DNA of 64,000 nt, taken from positions 1 through 64,000 of the forward strand of contig NZ_WBVT01000013.1 in assembly GCF_009193355.1 (NCBI RefSeq), given 5' to 3'. The stretch comes from Bifidobacterium leontopitheci (GTDB lineage Bacteria > Actinomycetota > Actinomycetes > Actinomycetales > Bifidobacteriaceae). How positions within the stretch are numbered: position 1 is the first letter of the stretch; every line of letters starts with the position of its first letter. The position numbers and the translations under genes are program-made. Below the pieces are notes generated by a model. It was not told the origin of the DNA. It saw only the letters and a program-made list of their open reading frames with translations, and made no database searches. Positions 34,491 through 43,182 of the stretch are shown piece after piece.

Positions 34491-34622
34491 GGTGGTGACG
34501 GTTCTTTCGTTGGGGGTGGAGTTTGGGTGGGTGGCGACGTGGGGTGCGGCGCGCGACGGAGAACTGGCTGCCGTGCGTCGGTGGATGGTCATTGCCGGAT
34601 GATGAGTGACGGATAGCGCGGA

Positions 34623-35120
34623 TATGCGACGGACCGTACCCGGACAGCGGTCTACGGGTACGGTCCGTCAGGATTTCGCAACCGAACGTACCCGAACGAT
34701 TCCGCCGGATACGGTCCGTCAGGAAATATCGACGGACCGTACTCCCAGTTGACGCGAGAGTACGGTCCGTTGAAAAACCATGACCGACCGTACGCAAACA
34801 ACACCATTCGGGTACGGTCCGTTGCTGCACCGTCGACGAAACGTACTCGTACGACAGTTTCGAGTACGGTCGGTCGATAATATTTGACGGAACGTACTCT
34901 AATGACGATTCCGAGTACGTTCCGTCATTTTTTCTGACGAAACGTACCCGAACGTCACGTTAGAGTACGGTCGGTCAAGAAAACCTGACGAAACGTACTC
35001 GGACGCCGACTGAGAGTACGTTTCGTTGATAAAACCTGACGGAACGTACTCTAATGACGATTCCGAGTACGTTCCGTCATTTTTTTCTAACGGAACGTAC
35101 TCGGACGCCCGCGCGCGGGT
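34623..35120. repeat. GAGTACGG palindromic array (about ten units)
   Basis: Densest array of the family in the window. Units vary in the stem (GAGTACGGTCCGT, GAGTACGTTCCGT, GAGTACGTTTCGT) with compensating changes in the other arm, which supports conserved base pairing. TCTAATGACGATTCCGAGTA occurs at about 34898 and 35050, showing tandem duplication. Lies between araA and the epimerase gene. Confidence 0.82.
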
Positions 35121-35131
35121 ACGATTCGCGC

Positions 35132-36649
35132 TCAGTGACGGTTGTTCAGACGGTGGTACATCTCGCTGATCTCCAGTTCCTTCTCGAACTGGCGGGCGTC
35201 GGTGTTCTCGTCGATGACGGCGAGCTCGACGCCGGCGATGCGGGCGAAGTCCTCCCAAGCCTCACGACCGACGGAGGTGGTCATGCAGGTGTGGTGGGAG
35301 CCGCCGGCGGTGATCCAGCACTTGACGGCGGTCTTCAGGGACGGACGCGGCTTCCAGACGGCGCGGGCGCACGGCAGCTCCTTGAGGGAGCCCTGCGGCT
35401 CAACGACGTCGACGACATCCATGAGCAGACGGAAGCGCTCGCGCTCGTCAGCCATGGAGACGACGACCGCACCCTGCTTGGGGGCGCCGGAGAAGACGAG
35501 GCGGACCGGATCGGCCTTGCCGCCGATGCCGAGCGGGTGGATCTCGAGCTTCGGCTTGGCGATGGTGCCGATGGACGGGGAGACCTCGAGCATGTGGGAG
35601 CCCATGTCGAGCTCGTCGCCTTCGGTGAAGTTGTAAGAGTAGTCCTCCATGAGGGAGGCACCGCCGGGCAGACCGTAGCCCATGACTTCGCCGATGCGCA
35701 CGAGGACGGAGGTCTTCCAGTCGCCTTCGGCGGAGAAGCCGTAGCCGTACTCGGAGGGCAGACGCTGGGCGCCGACGCCGGGCAGCTGCGGCAGGGTGCC
35801 GAGATCCTCGAAGTTGTCGACGGCGGCGGTGCAGCCGTTCGCCTGCATCATGTTGACCATCGCGGCCTCTTCCTTGGCGGCGATGTACAGGGAGTCGTAC
35901 TTGGAGTCGAGCAACGCCGGGTCGACGTCGTACTTGGCCTTGTAGTCCTCGATGATGGCCTTGACCTGATTGTCCTTGACGGCGTCGTAGGCGGCGCACA
36001 GCTCGTTGACGGACCAGGTGTTGATGGAGGCGCCGAACACGCGCTCGGCTTCGGTCTTGTCGCCTTCGGTGACGGCCACGTTGCGCATGTTGTCGCCCCA
36101 GCGCATGACCTTCATGTTGTTGGAGGCGTCCCAGCCGGCGGCGGCGCGCGCCCAGGTGCCGACCTGCTCGGCGACTTCAGGGTCGGTGTAGTGGCCGACG
36201 ACGATCTTGCGCGGGATGCCGAGGCGGGAGACGATGTAGCCGAACTCACGGTCGCCGTGGGCGGCCTGGTTCAGGTTCATGAAGTCCATGTCGATGGTCT
36301 CCCACGGGATCTCCTTGTGGTGCTGGGTGGCCAGCTGCAGGAGCGGCTTGGTGAGCACTTCGAGGCCGCGGATCCACATCTTGGCCGGGGAGAAGGTGTG
36401 GCACCAGGCGATGACGCCGATGACGTTCGGGTTGGCGGAGGCTTCGACCATGAACTGCTTGACGCCGTCGGAGGACTTGAGGGTCGGCTTGAGGACGATC
36501 TTGGCGGGGATCTTGCCGGTGTTGTTCAGGTAGTCGACCATTTCGGCGGAGTGGAGGGCGACCTGACGGAGGGCTTCCTCGCCGTAGAGGTCCTGCGATC
36601 CGACGCCGAACCAGATTTCCTTGCCCTCGAAGGGGTTCTGCTTTGCCAT
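35132..36649 (-). CDS. araA: L-arabinose isomerase
   Basis: 505 aa, normal length. Converts L-arabinose to L-ribulose with a Mn2+ site; cytoplasmic. The metal/catalytic residues known for AraA are visible in order: Glu in FSAEGDWKTSVL, Glu in SLMEDYSYNF, His in DMGSHMLEV and His in ITAGGSHHTCMT. The N-terminus KEIWFGVGSQDLYGEEALRQVA and the WCHTFSPAKMWIRGL segment are typical. AAAGGAGCCAACA precedes the ATG. It is the last of araB-araD-araA on the strand, 388 bases after araD, with a repeat and two structured elements in between that may lower or protect its mRNA. Confidence 0.97.
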   Translation of the reverse strand: MAKQNPFEGKEIWFGVGSQDLYGEEALRQVALHSAEMVDYLNNTGKIPAKIVLKPTLKSSDGVKQFMVEASANPNVIGVIAWCHTFSPAKMWIRGLEVLTKPLLQLATQHHKEIPWETIDMDFMNLNQAAHGDREFGYIVSRLGIPRKIVVGHYTDPEVAEQVGTWARAAAGWDASNNMKVMRWGDNMRNVAVTEGDKTEAERVFGASINTWSVNELCAAYDAVKDNQVKAIIEDYKAKYDVDPALLDSKYDSLYIAAKEEAAMVNMMQANGCTAAVDNFEDLGTLPQLPGVGAQRLPSEYGYGFSAEGDWKTSVLVRIGEVMGYGLPGGASLMEDYSYNFTEGDELDMGSHMLEVSPSIGTIAKPKLEIHPLGIGGKADPVRLVFSGAPKQGAVVVSMADERERFRLLMDVVDVVEPQGSLKELPCARAVWKPRPSLKTAVKCWITAGGSHHTCMTTSVGREAWEDFARIAGVELAVIDENTDARQFEKELEISEMYHRLNNRH

Positions 36650-36759
36650 TGTTGGCTCCTTTGTCTGTTGTGTCTGTGGATTGTTGAGTTGTGAAACGAT
36701 TGTGTGGCGGCTCGCCCGTGAGGGAAGCCGCCGAGGGGGTGCTGTCTGATGCGCTGTCG

Positions 36760-36822
36760 CGGGCGGCGCTCCCCCAGTCGGCTTTCGCCGACAGCCCCCT
36801 TCACCGAGGGGGCCGAGGGGGA
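36760..36822. repeat. CGCTCCCCCAGTCGGC...GAGGGGGCC repeat unit
   Basis: GGCGCTCCCCCAGTCGGC-TTTCGCC-GACAGCCCCCTTCACCGAGGGGGCC, the same family as the units at 7288, 9508, 11903 and 62640. Lies in the araD-araA intergenic region. Confidence 0.7.
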
Positions 36823-36838
36823 ACTGCTCCCGCTACCA

Positions 36839-36939
36839 GCACTGAGATAACGAGTGCGGCTTCAAGGCGCGGAGAGCGAAGGCGTACGACGGTACGTCGA
36901 GCTCTCCGCAACGCAGAAGACGCTCCGTTATCTCAGTGC
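36839..36939. other. Structured 101-nt element 1 in the araD-araA intergenic region
   Basis: The outer arms GCACTGAGATAACG (36839-36852) and CGTTATCTCAGTGC (36926-36939) pair over 14 bases. Inside, GCGGAGAGC pairs with GCTCTCCGC, and GTAC-GACG-GTAC style bases close a small hairpin. The internal motifs CAAGGCGC, GAAGGCGT, ACGTCGA and GCAACGCAG are shared with element 2. No open reading frame. I cannot name an RNA or repeat family for it. Confidence 0.7.
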
Positions 36940-36941
36940 GG

Positions 36942-37045
36942 AGCACTGATGTAGCGGGTGCAGCTGCAAGGCGCACCGAGGGAAGGCGTGCTCAGGCACG
37001 TCGACCGAGGAGCAACGCAGCAGATGCGCCCGATACATCAGTGCT
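36942..37045. other. Structured 104-nt element 2, overlapping the araD stop codon
   Basis: The outer arms AGCACTGATGTA (36942-36953) and TACATCAGTGCT (37034-37045) pair over 12 bases. The inner part repeats the order of element 1: CAAGGCGC, GAAGGCGT, CGTGC-hairpin, ACGTCGA, GCAACGCAG. The distal arm includes the araD stop (37038-37040) and the last codons, so the element was inserted at, or evolved with, the gene end. Confidence 0.7.
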
Positions 37046-37730
37046 GGCCGTAGACGTTTTGGTAGCGGTCGTTCAGCTTATCGATGTCCGCCTGCGGGAT
37101 CTCGATGATGTCGCCGAGCTGGCGGGCGGCCCACATGGTGTGGGCGACTTCCTCGGTCATGGCGGCGGCCTTGACGGCGGCTTCAGCATCCTTGCCGATG
37201 GTGAAGGGGCCGTGGTTCTGCATGAGGACGGCGGGGGACTTCGGGTACTTCTTGAGGGTTTCGACGACGCCCTTGCCGATGGCTTCGGAGCCGATGAGGC
37301 GGAACGGGCCGACCGGAACCGGGCCACCGAACTCGTCGCCCATCATGGTCAGGCCGCAGGGGATGTTCTGGCCGGTGGCGGCCCAGGCGGTGGCGTACGT
37401 CGAATGCGTGTGGACGACGCCGTAGACGTTCGGCATGTTGCGGTAGATGTAGGCGTGGGAGGCGGTGTCGGAGGACGGGGCTTCGGTGCCGTCGACGACG
37501 TTGCCGTCAAGGTCGCACACGACCATGGAGCCGGGGGTGAGGTACTCGTAGCGCACGCCGGACGGCTTGATGACCATGAGGTCGGCGGTGTGGAGGCGCT
37601 GGGAGACGTTGCCGGCGGTCCAGACGACGAGGTTCCACTTGATGAGCTGCTCGTGCAGGCGGGCGACGACTTCGCGGACCTGCTTGACTTCGGCGCGGAC
37701 TTCCGGGCCGTAATCAGCCAATGTTGCCAT
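37038..37730 (-). CDS. araD: L-ribulose-5-phosphate 4-epimerase
   Basis: 230 aa. Converts L-ribulose 5-phosphate to D-xylulose 5-phosphate, which feeds the bifid shunt. A class II aldolase fold: KWNLVVWTAGNVSQR, PSGVRYEYLTP, the metal ligands in YGVVHTHSTYATAWA, and MQNHGPFTIGKD (third His). Start at 37730 after GAAAGGA. It follows araB by 42 bases, clearly one operon. Its last two codons and stop lie inside an arm of the structured element 36942-37045. Confidence 0.96.
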   Translation of the reverse strand: MATLADYGPEVRAEVKQVREVVARLHEQLIKWNLVVWTAGNVSQRLHTADLMVIKPSGVRYEYLTPGSMVVCDLDGNVVDGTEAPSSDTASHAYIYRNMPNVYGVVHTHSTYATAWAATGQNIPCGLTMMGDEFGGPVPVGPFRLIGSEAIGKGVVETLKKYPKSPAVLMQNHGPFTIGKDAEAAVKAAAMTEEVAHTMWAARQLGDIIEIPQADIDKLNDRYQNVYGQH

Positions 37731-37772
37731 GGCGGATATTCCTTTCGATGTTGTGTGAGAAGGGTTGAGGGG

Positions 37773-39404
37773 TTACTTGCTTTCGAGGTCGATGGCGCGG
37801 ATGGCGGTCTTCTCGATGTCGAGGCCGCGCTGGAAGCGGGCGAAGAAGTCCTCGAAGCCTTCGACGTCCTTGGGGTCGGGGTCTTCGGTGGTGGACTCGG
37901 CGTCCTTGAAGACGCGCTGGTCGAGGTAGTCGGCGAGCGGCCACGGGGTGTGCCACAGGTAGTCGGCGAGGACGGCCATGCCCCAGGCTCCGCCTTCGGC
38001 GGCGGTGGCCATGACCTTGATCGGGGTGTCGAAGGCGGCGGCGAGGATCTTCTGCGCGACCTTCGGGGTGGTGAAGATGCCGCCGTGGCCGACGAGCGAG
38101 TCGATCTTGACCTCTTCGTCCTTGGTCATGACGTCCATGCCGATCTTGACGGGGCTGAACGCGGAGAACAGCTGGGCGCGCATGAAGTTGGCGAGGTTCA
38201 TGTTGGACTCCGGGCCGCGGGCGAAGACCGGGCGGCCTTCCTCGAGGCCGGCGAGGAACTCACCGGTGCGGAACGGGTAATTGAGCAGACCGCCGCAGTT
38301 GGCGTCGGCGTCGTCGCTGATGGCGGCGCGGAACAGGGTGCCGAAGAGGGCGCCGGTGCTCACGGGCTGGCCGATGGCCTTGGCGAATTCGCCGAAGAGG
38401 CCGACCCAGCCGTTGAGGTCGGAGGTGAAGTTGTTGGCGTGGCTCATGCCGGCGAGGTCGCCGGCCGGGGTGGTGACCAGGTCGACTTCGGGGTGCAGGC
38501 GGGCGAGCTTGTGCTCGAGGACGACCATGGCGAAGATGGAGGTTCCGGCGGAGACGTTGCCGGTGCGCACGCGCACGGAGTTGGTGGCGACCATGCCGGT
38601 GCCGGCGTCGCCTTCAGGCGGGGCGAGCACGATGCCGGGCTTGAGGTAGCCGTCGACGTCGAGCAGCTTGGCGCCTTCCTCGGTCAGTTCGCCGGCCGGG
38701 GTGCCTGCGACGAGCGGGGTGGGCAGCAGGTCTTCGATCTTCCAGGGCTGGGCCTGGATTTCGGGCAGGTCGTCGAACTTGCGGATGAATTCGGCCTCGT
38801 AGGTCTTGGTGGTCGGGTCGATCGGGAACATGCCGGAGGCGTCGCCGATGCCGTCGACCTTCTTGCCGGTGAGCTTCCAGTGGACGTAGCCGGCGAGCGT
38901 GGTGATGAAGTTGACCTTGCTCACGTGCTCTTCCTTGTTGAGCACGGCCTGGTACAGGTGGGCGACGGACCAGCGCTCGGGGATGTTGTACTGGAACAGG
39001 TCGGAGAGCTTGAGGTGCGCCTCGTGCGTGTTGGTGTTCTGCCAGGTGCGGAACGGGACGAGCAGGTTGTCGTCCTTGTCGAAGGCGAGGTAGCCGTGCA
39101 TCATCGCGGAGAAGCCGATGTGGCCGATGCGGGTGAGCCGCTCGCCGTAGGCGTTGTACACGTCGTTGGACATCTTCGCGTAGGCGACCTGCAGACCGTG
39201 CCACACTTCGTCGAGCGGGTAGCTCCACAGTCCGTCGACCAGATGGCTGGCCCACTGGTAGTCGCCGGATGCGATGGTGCGGTATTCATCGTCGATCAGC
39301 ACCGCCTTGATGCGGGTGGAGCCGAACTCGACACCGAGGGACGTGCGTCCGCCGCGAATCTTCTCCGCAAACTCCTGAGGGGAAACCTCTTCACTGTTGG
39401 CCAT
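37773..39404 (-). CDS. araB: L-ribulokinase (FGGY family)
   Basis: 543 aa. Phosphorylates L-ribulose (ATP) to L-ribulose 5-phosphate. The N-terminus holds LGVEFGSTRIKAVLIDDEY (phosphate loop of the actin-like fold); FSAMMHGYLAFDKD, NTHEAHLKLSDLFQYNIPERWS, GDASGMFPID (catalytic Asp) and EGDAGTGMVATNSVRVRTGNVSAGTSIFA fit the ribulokinase/xylulokinase group. The C-terminal VGHGGIFTTPKVAQKILAAA and AEGGAWGMAVLA are the nucleotide-binding blocks. AAGGAG lies 10 bases before the start. First gene of araB-araD-araA; two operators upstream point to LacI-type control. Confidence 0.95.
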   Translation of the reverse strand: MANSEEVSPQEFAEKIRGGRTSLGVEFGSTRIKAVLIDDEYRTIASGDYQWASHLVDGLWSYPLDEVWHGLQVAYAKMSNDVYNAYGERLTRIGHIGFSAMMHGYLAFDKDDNLLVPFRTWQNTNTHEAHLKLSDLFQYNIPERWSVAHLYQAVLNKEEHVSKVNFITTLAGYVHWKLTGKKVDGIGDASGMFPIDPTTKTYEAEFIRKFDDLPEIQAQPWKIEDLLPTPLVAGTPAGELTEEGAKLLDVDGYLKPGIVLAPPEGDAGTGMVATNSVRVRTGNVSAGTSIFAMVVLEHKLARLHPEVDLVTTPAGDLAGMSHANNFTSDLNGWVGLFGEFAKAIGQPVSTGALFGTLFRAAISDDADANCGGLLNYPFRTGEFLAGLEEGRPVFARGPESNMNLANFMRAQLFSAFSPVKIGMDVMTKDEEVKIDSLVGHGGIFTTPKVAQKILAAAFDTPIKVMATAAEGGAWGMAVLADYLWHTPWPLADYLDQRVFKDAESTTEDPDPKDVEGFEDFFARFQRGLDIEKTAIRAIDLESK

Positions 39405-39462
39405 GATGACCTTTACTCCTTAGCCTTGTATAGTGCCTTGCCACTACTGCCTAGCTCTTGCC

Positions 39463-39476
39463 TGTGCACGCTCACT
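39463..39476. promoter_or_regulatory. LacI-type operator near the araB start
   Basis: TGTGCACGCTCACT, a degenerate copy of the TGTGAGCG-TCACA operator, 59 bases before araB. TATACA at about 39430 could be the -10 box. Confidence 0.5.
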
Positions 39477-39553
39477 ATCGGCGGGTAAACCATGATTCCC
39501 ACGGCTTTCACAGTCTTACAGGGCCTTTTAGCCCCGCAACCTCCTCGTCTATT

Positions 39554-39567
39554 TGTGAGCGTTCACA
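39554..39567. promoter_or_regulatory. LacI-type operator upstream of araB
   Basis: TGTGAGCGTTCACA, the best palindrome of the set, 150 bases before araB and 78 bases from the second site at 39463 (about 7.5 turns apart, fit for looping). Confidence 0.75.
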
Positions 39568-39681
39568 GTCATCTCCATAAGCATACATCATGGCTGGACG
39601 AAACGCACCGGCGCGTCACGAAAAATCTCCGAGAGAAAACGGGACATCCCCCGCTCAAGGCACCCACGAGGCACCCAACCC

Positions 39682-39799
39682 CGAGATGTGGGTGTTTCAT
39701 TTCGCCGATATCGGCATCACGACATCGCAAAACGGCTTGATTCCGCCGATTCTGAAATCAGTCACGGATGAAATCGCAAAACGAAACACCCACATCTCG
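39682..39799. repeat. Perfect 17-bp inverted repeat with 84-nt loop
   Basis: CGAGATGTGGGTGTTTC (39682-39698) and GAAACACCCACATCTCG (39783-39799). The loop contains GAAATC/GATTTC and CGCAAAACG pairs (CATCGCAAAACGGC, AATCGCAAAACGAA). In the 600-bp gap between araB and the regulator gene; no gene seen in 39600-39950. Confidence 0.65.
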
Positions 39800-39955
39800 A
39801 AAAACACCGTTTCACGACGTCATTTCGCAGCGTTTTTTCGCATCATCGCAACGTCACGACGCCGCATTGCCGCACCACGCCGCATCCGACAGACGGACCT
39901 CCCTGTCCGACCCACCGAACGGCCGCGGTCGCACCCGGCCACCCCCCAAAACGAA

Positions 39956-39987
39956 AGTGGCCCCGTTCCATACGGAGCAGGGCCACT
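39956..39987 (-). terminator. Terminator of the LacI-type regulator gene
   Basis: On the minus strand AGTGGCCCTGCTCCG pairs with GAACGGGGCCACT, followed by TTCGTTTTGG. It starts 13 bases after the regulator stop. Confidence 0.8.
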
Positions 39988-40000
39988 CAACCAACGATCG

Positions 40001-41116
40001 TCACCGCCCGGATGCGGGTCCCAGCGACTTACGGCGGATGACCTTCGCGGGCACCAGCCCCACGCCGTGCGCGGTGACCGGCAGCGATACCTCGTCGCTC
40101 TCCCCCAGCAGATGCAGCACCTGCCGCATCACCGCCGTGCCGAGCGCCTCGAAATCAGGCTGGACCGTGGTCAGCGGCGGGATGACGCTGTCCATGCCGG
40201 GCATGTCGTCATAGCCGACGAGGCTGATGTCGCGCGGGATGTTCACGCCGTGCTCGTAGCAGGCGCGGGCCACGCCGAGCGCCTGATTGTCATTCGCGGC
40301 GACGACGGCGGTGGGCAGTTCGCCGCCCTGGCTGCCGATCGCGTCGAGGATGTGGTTCATGCGGCCGTAAGCCTCGGACGCGTCCCACGTGGAGCAGCGG
40401 ACCGTGACGGAGCTGATCGACTTGGCTCGGGTGAGCGACACCCAGGCGTCGAGACGGGTGCGGGCGTCGCGCCATTCCTGCGGACCGGCGAAATACAGCG
40501 TGCGGCGGTGCCCGTACTCGGCGAGCAGGTTCACGATGTCGGACATGGCGCCCCACTGGTCGATGCCGACGATGCGGGTGCGGCCGCGGTCGCCGGGGTG
40601 GATGAGCCGCAGCCCCTCGTTGACGCTCAGCTCGCCGTGCGTGGACGTGGCGATCACGCGCGGCTGCGAGATGCGCGTATAGCAGGAGTCCTCGAACATG
40701 ACGTCGGTCGGCGTGAGCATGATGAACGCGTCGACGTTCTGCTCGTTGAATGTGCCGCACAGGTTCTCGAACTCGGACTGCGAGCACAGCGCCTCATGCA
40801 CCATCATGACCGACAGGAACAGGCCGTGGTGACGGGCCACCGATTCAATGGACGAAATCGTGGAGAGCGGGCCGTAGAACTTCATGCCGCCGGCAATCAG
40901 GCCGATGGTGCGCGAACGGCGGGAGGCAAGAGCACGCGCCGAATTGCTGGGGCGGTAGCCCAGCGTTGCGATGGCCTGCTGCACCTTCTCGCGGGTCGCG
41001 TCGGAGACGTCCGGGGAATTGTTGATCACCCTGGATACCGTCTGGTGGCTGACTCCGGCCAGCTTGGCGACGTCGAACATTGACGGACGCTTATGGACAC
41101 TCTGCTTGGCTGTCAT
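40001..41116 (-). CDS. LacI-family repressor, probable arabinose regulator
   Basis: 371 aa. Sugar-responsive DNA-binding protein. N-terminal helix-turn-helix and hinge: SMFDVAKLAGVSHQTVSRVI, NNSPDVSDATREKVQQAIATLGYRPSNSARALASRRS. The periplasmic-binding-like effector domain follows: TIGLIAGGMKFYGP, LPTAVVAANDNQALGVARA and VGYDDMPGMDSVIPPLTTVQPDFEALG. GGAGG lies 10 bases before the ATG at 41116. A TGTGAGCG-TCACA-type operator lies 70 bases upstream (41187-41200), suggesting autoregulation. The same operator is found at araB and at the symporter, so these genes are its likely targets. Effector inferred, not shown, to be L-arabinose or a derivative. Confidence 0.9.
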   Translation of the reverse strand: MTAKQSVHKRPSMFDVAKLAGVSHQTVSRVINNSPDVSDATREKVQQAIATLGYRPSNSARALASRRSRTIGLIAGGMKFYGPLSTISSIESVARHHGLFLSVMMVHEALCSQSEFENLCGTFNEQNVDAFIMLTPTDVMFEDSCYTRISQPRVIATSTHGELSVNEGLRLIHPGDRGRTRIVGIDQWGAMSDIVNLLAEYGHRRTLYFAGPQEWRDARTRLDAWVSLTRAKSISSVTVRCSTWDASEAYGRMNHILDAIGSQGGELPTAVVAANDNQALGVARACYEHGVNIPRDISLVGYDDMPGMDSVIPPLTTVQPDFEALGTAVMRQVLHLLGESDEVSLPVTAHGVGLVPAKVIRRKSLGPASGR

Positions 41117-41186
41117 GCTGCCAAAACCTCCCACTGCATAACAACAAGACAATGTCTTAGTGTACCGGAAATCGGCGGACGACACA

Positions 41187-41200
41187 CGTGAGCGTTCACA
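41187..41200. promoter_or_regulatory. LacI-type operator upstream of the regulator gene
   Basis: CGTGAGCGTTCACA, one base off the araB operator TGTGAGCGTTCACA. Confidence 0.7.
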
Positions 41201-41257
41201 TTGTTGAAATCTGCGGGGATGGCGACATCCACCCATACGCGTCCCGCGCCCGTCACC

Positions 41258-41944
41258 TCACACGAGATGCCACGTGCGCCGGTGCAGCGGGGTCACGCCA
41301 TGCTCGGCGATGGCCCGGCGATGTGCCGCCGAGCCGTACCCCTTGTTGCGTTCCCACTCATAGGGCGCGTACGCGGGGTCGGCGGTGGCCAGCTCGACCA
41401 TGAGCCGGTCACGGGTGACCTTGGCGATCACCGCCGCGCAGGAGACCGTCGCGCAGTGGCGGTCGCCCTTGACCCGGCAGATGACGTGCGCCGGGACCGG
41501 AACGTCCGGCGCGTCGAACGTGTCGAGCGCCTTGGTGATGTAATCGTTCGGACCGTCCAATATGGCGCCGACACGGCAGCCGGCTCCCCGGTCGACGCCG
41601 AGCCGGCGTTCCGCTTCGGCCAGCGCACGCAGCGCGGCGATGCCGAGCGCATGGCTGATGCCCCACTCGTCGATCTCGTCGTTGCTCGCCTGACCGACCG
41701 CGTAGGCGGCGCACCAGCGTTGAAGATCATCGACGATGGCCTCGCGACGATGCTCGGTGAGCAGCTTGGAGTCAGCCACGCCATCCGGCACGGCCAGCGC
41801 GTCGAGGTCGCGAGCGCGGACTGCGGCGGCGCCGACCATGACCGGACCGGCGAGCGCCCCGCGGCCCACCTCGTCGAAGCCGACGATGACGTCGTAGCCC
41901 TGCGCCGCCAGCGCACGCTCCTCATCCAGCGTGGGATGCTCCAT
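41258..41944 (-). CDS. rnhB: Ribonuclease HII
   Basis: 228 aa. Cuts RNA in RNA/DNA hybrids and single ribonucleotides in DNA. GFDEVGRGALAGPVMVGA gives the first catalytic Asp-Glu and the GRG tip; DSKLL, AILDGPNDY (Asp), KGDRHCATVSCAAVIAKVTRD (Asp) and WERNKGYGSAAHRRAIAEHG complete the family pattern. GAGGAG lies 5 bases before the ATG. The next gene upstream is lepB, and the two are separated by a 95-base inverted-repeat structure at 41989-42083. Confidence 0.96.
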   Translation of the reverse strand: MEHPTLDEERALAAQGYDVIVGFDEVGRGALAGPVMVGAAAVRARDLDALAVPDGVADSKLLTEHRREAIVDDLQRWCAAYAVGQASNDEIDEWGISHALGIAALRALAEAERRLGVDRGAGCRVGAILDGPNDYITKALDTFDAPDVPVPAHVICRVKGDRHCATVSCAAVIAKVTRDRLMVELATADPAYAPYEWERNKGYGSAAHRRAIAEHGVTPLHRRTWHLV

Positions 41945-41988
41945 GCTCGCTCCTCTCCCTGTCTCTCTCACTCATCAGTCACGATTTA

Positions 41989-42083
41989 TCACAGCGGGTA
42001 CCTGCACGTTGTGACGCAAGGGCGAAACCCAATGATTTCAACGGTTATTCAGCGGCGTCACAGCGTGCAGGTACCCGCTGTGA
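41989..42083. repeat. 20-bp perfect inverted repeat between lepB and rnhB
   Basis: TCACAGCGGGTACCTGCACG (41989-42008) and CGTGCAGGTACCCGCTGTGA (42064-42083) with a 55-base loop containing a second pair, TGTGACGC / GCGTCACA. Cruciform- or hairpin-forming; could act as terminator or processing site. Confidence 0.65.
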
Positions 42084-42161
42084 CGGAATGGGACGGGACG
42101 AACGCTGGGCGAACGCGGAGGACAGGACGAACGCGCCGGTTGGCGGGACGCGAGCCGCGCG

Positions 42162-43034
42162 TCACTCGCCGAAGGCGGTGGCCGAACGGTCGGGCACGTT
42201 GCGGAACACGTCGTGATGCGAGTCGAGCAGGCCGATCCGGTTGAGCGGCCAGAACCGCACGAGTCCCACGCCGACCACCTTGCTGATCGGCACGAGACCG
42301 TGGTCGCCGTCGTCGGGATGGTACCGTGAGTCGGCGGAGCGCGGCCGGTTGTCGCCCATGACGAAGATGTGGCCGGCCGTCACCTTCACCTTGAACGGGA
42401 TGAGGCTGGGGTCGACGCCGGGGCGGATGTACGGCGTCTCGTCGATCGCCACGCCGTTGACTTTCACCGGCTCGCCGGCGCCCGCGCATTCGACCGTGTC
42501 GCCGGGCAGTCCGATGAGCCGCTTGATGAGATAGTCGTCGCCGCTGCTGCTGGACTCGGCCGACAGCCAGTTTGCCGGATCATGGAACACGACGATGTCG
42601 CCGCGCTGGAGGTCGAAGTATTTCGGCGTGAGTTTCGAGGTGATGACCTTGTCGCCGATTTCGATGGTGTCGCGCATCGAGCCGGACGGGATCACGTAGA
42701 AGCCGACCAGAAAGATGCGGATCAGCGCGATGACGAGGATCGGGATGCCGCACCAGATCAGCAGGTCCTTCCAGGTGAACGAATCGTCGTCACGTCCAGG
42801 CTTGCCGTTGCGGTCCGCCTTGCCGGAGCGTCGGCCGCGCGGACCGGTGGCCGGCAGGCTCACGGCGACGGCGCTGCCGTTGCCGGCGATGTCACCGGTG
42901 ACGCCGCCGTCCGTCTCGTTGCCGGGGTTCACCCCGCGGTCGGCGACGGCGAAGATGTGCGCGTCGCCGCTGGATTCCGCATAGTCGCCGTCCAGACCGT
43001 CGCCGGCCGTCTTTTCGGACTCGTCAAGCCGCAT
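42162..43034 (-). CDS. lepB: Signal peptidase I
   Basis: 290 aa. Removes Sec signal peptides on the outer membrane face. An 85-residue polar cytoplasmic extension is followed by one membrane anchor (LLIWCGIPILVIALIRIFLV), then the catalytic Ser in VIPSGSM (Ser119) and the general-base Lys in YLIKRLIGLPGD (Lys171); GHIFVMGDNRPRSADSR is box E. AGGAGGAACA precedes the ATG. Located upstream of rnhB and downstream of rplS, the usual actinobacterial rplS-lepB-rnhB order. Confidence 0.96.
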   Translation of the reverse strand: MRLDESEKTAGDGLDGDYAESSGDAHIFAVADRGVNPGNETDGGVTGDIAGNGSAVAVSLPATGPRGRRSGKADRNGKPGRDDDSFTWKDLLIWCGIPILVIALIRIFLVGFYVIPSGSMRDTIEIGDKVITSKLTPKYFDLQRGDIVVFHDPANWLSAESSSSGDDYLIKRLIGLPGDTVECAGAGEPVKVNGVAIDETPYIRPGVDPSLIPFKVKVTAGHIFVMGDNRPRSADSRYHPDDGDHGLVPISKVVGVGLVRFWPLNRIGLLDSHHDVFRNVPDRSATAFGE

Positions 43035-43182
43035 TGTTCCTCCTCATGCACGCAATCTCCCCCATCATACCCGCCGCGGCTCGGCAAACCGACCATCGCC
43101 CCGGCAATCGGCCATCGTCGAACCCACGTCACCCTGCTCGGGCGAGCACAGTGACGCAACATGGCCCGCCGCATACGAAAAC

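Noticed and set aside
30955-35120. CRISPR array
   Set aside because: Units are inverted hairpins with changing stems and the 'spacers' are short (about 10 bases) and themselves repeated. No cas genes are in the window.
36936-39488. 850-codon plus-strand frame
   Set aside because: Antisense of araD and araB, which are certain from motifs; starts inside the structured elements.
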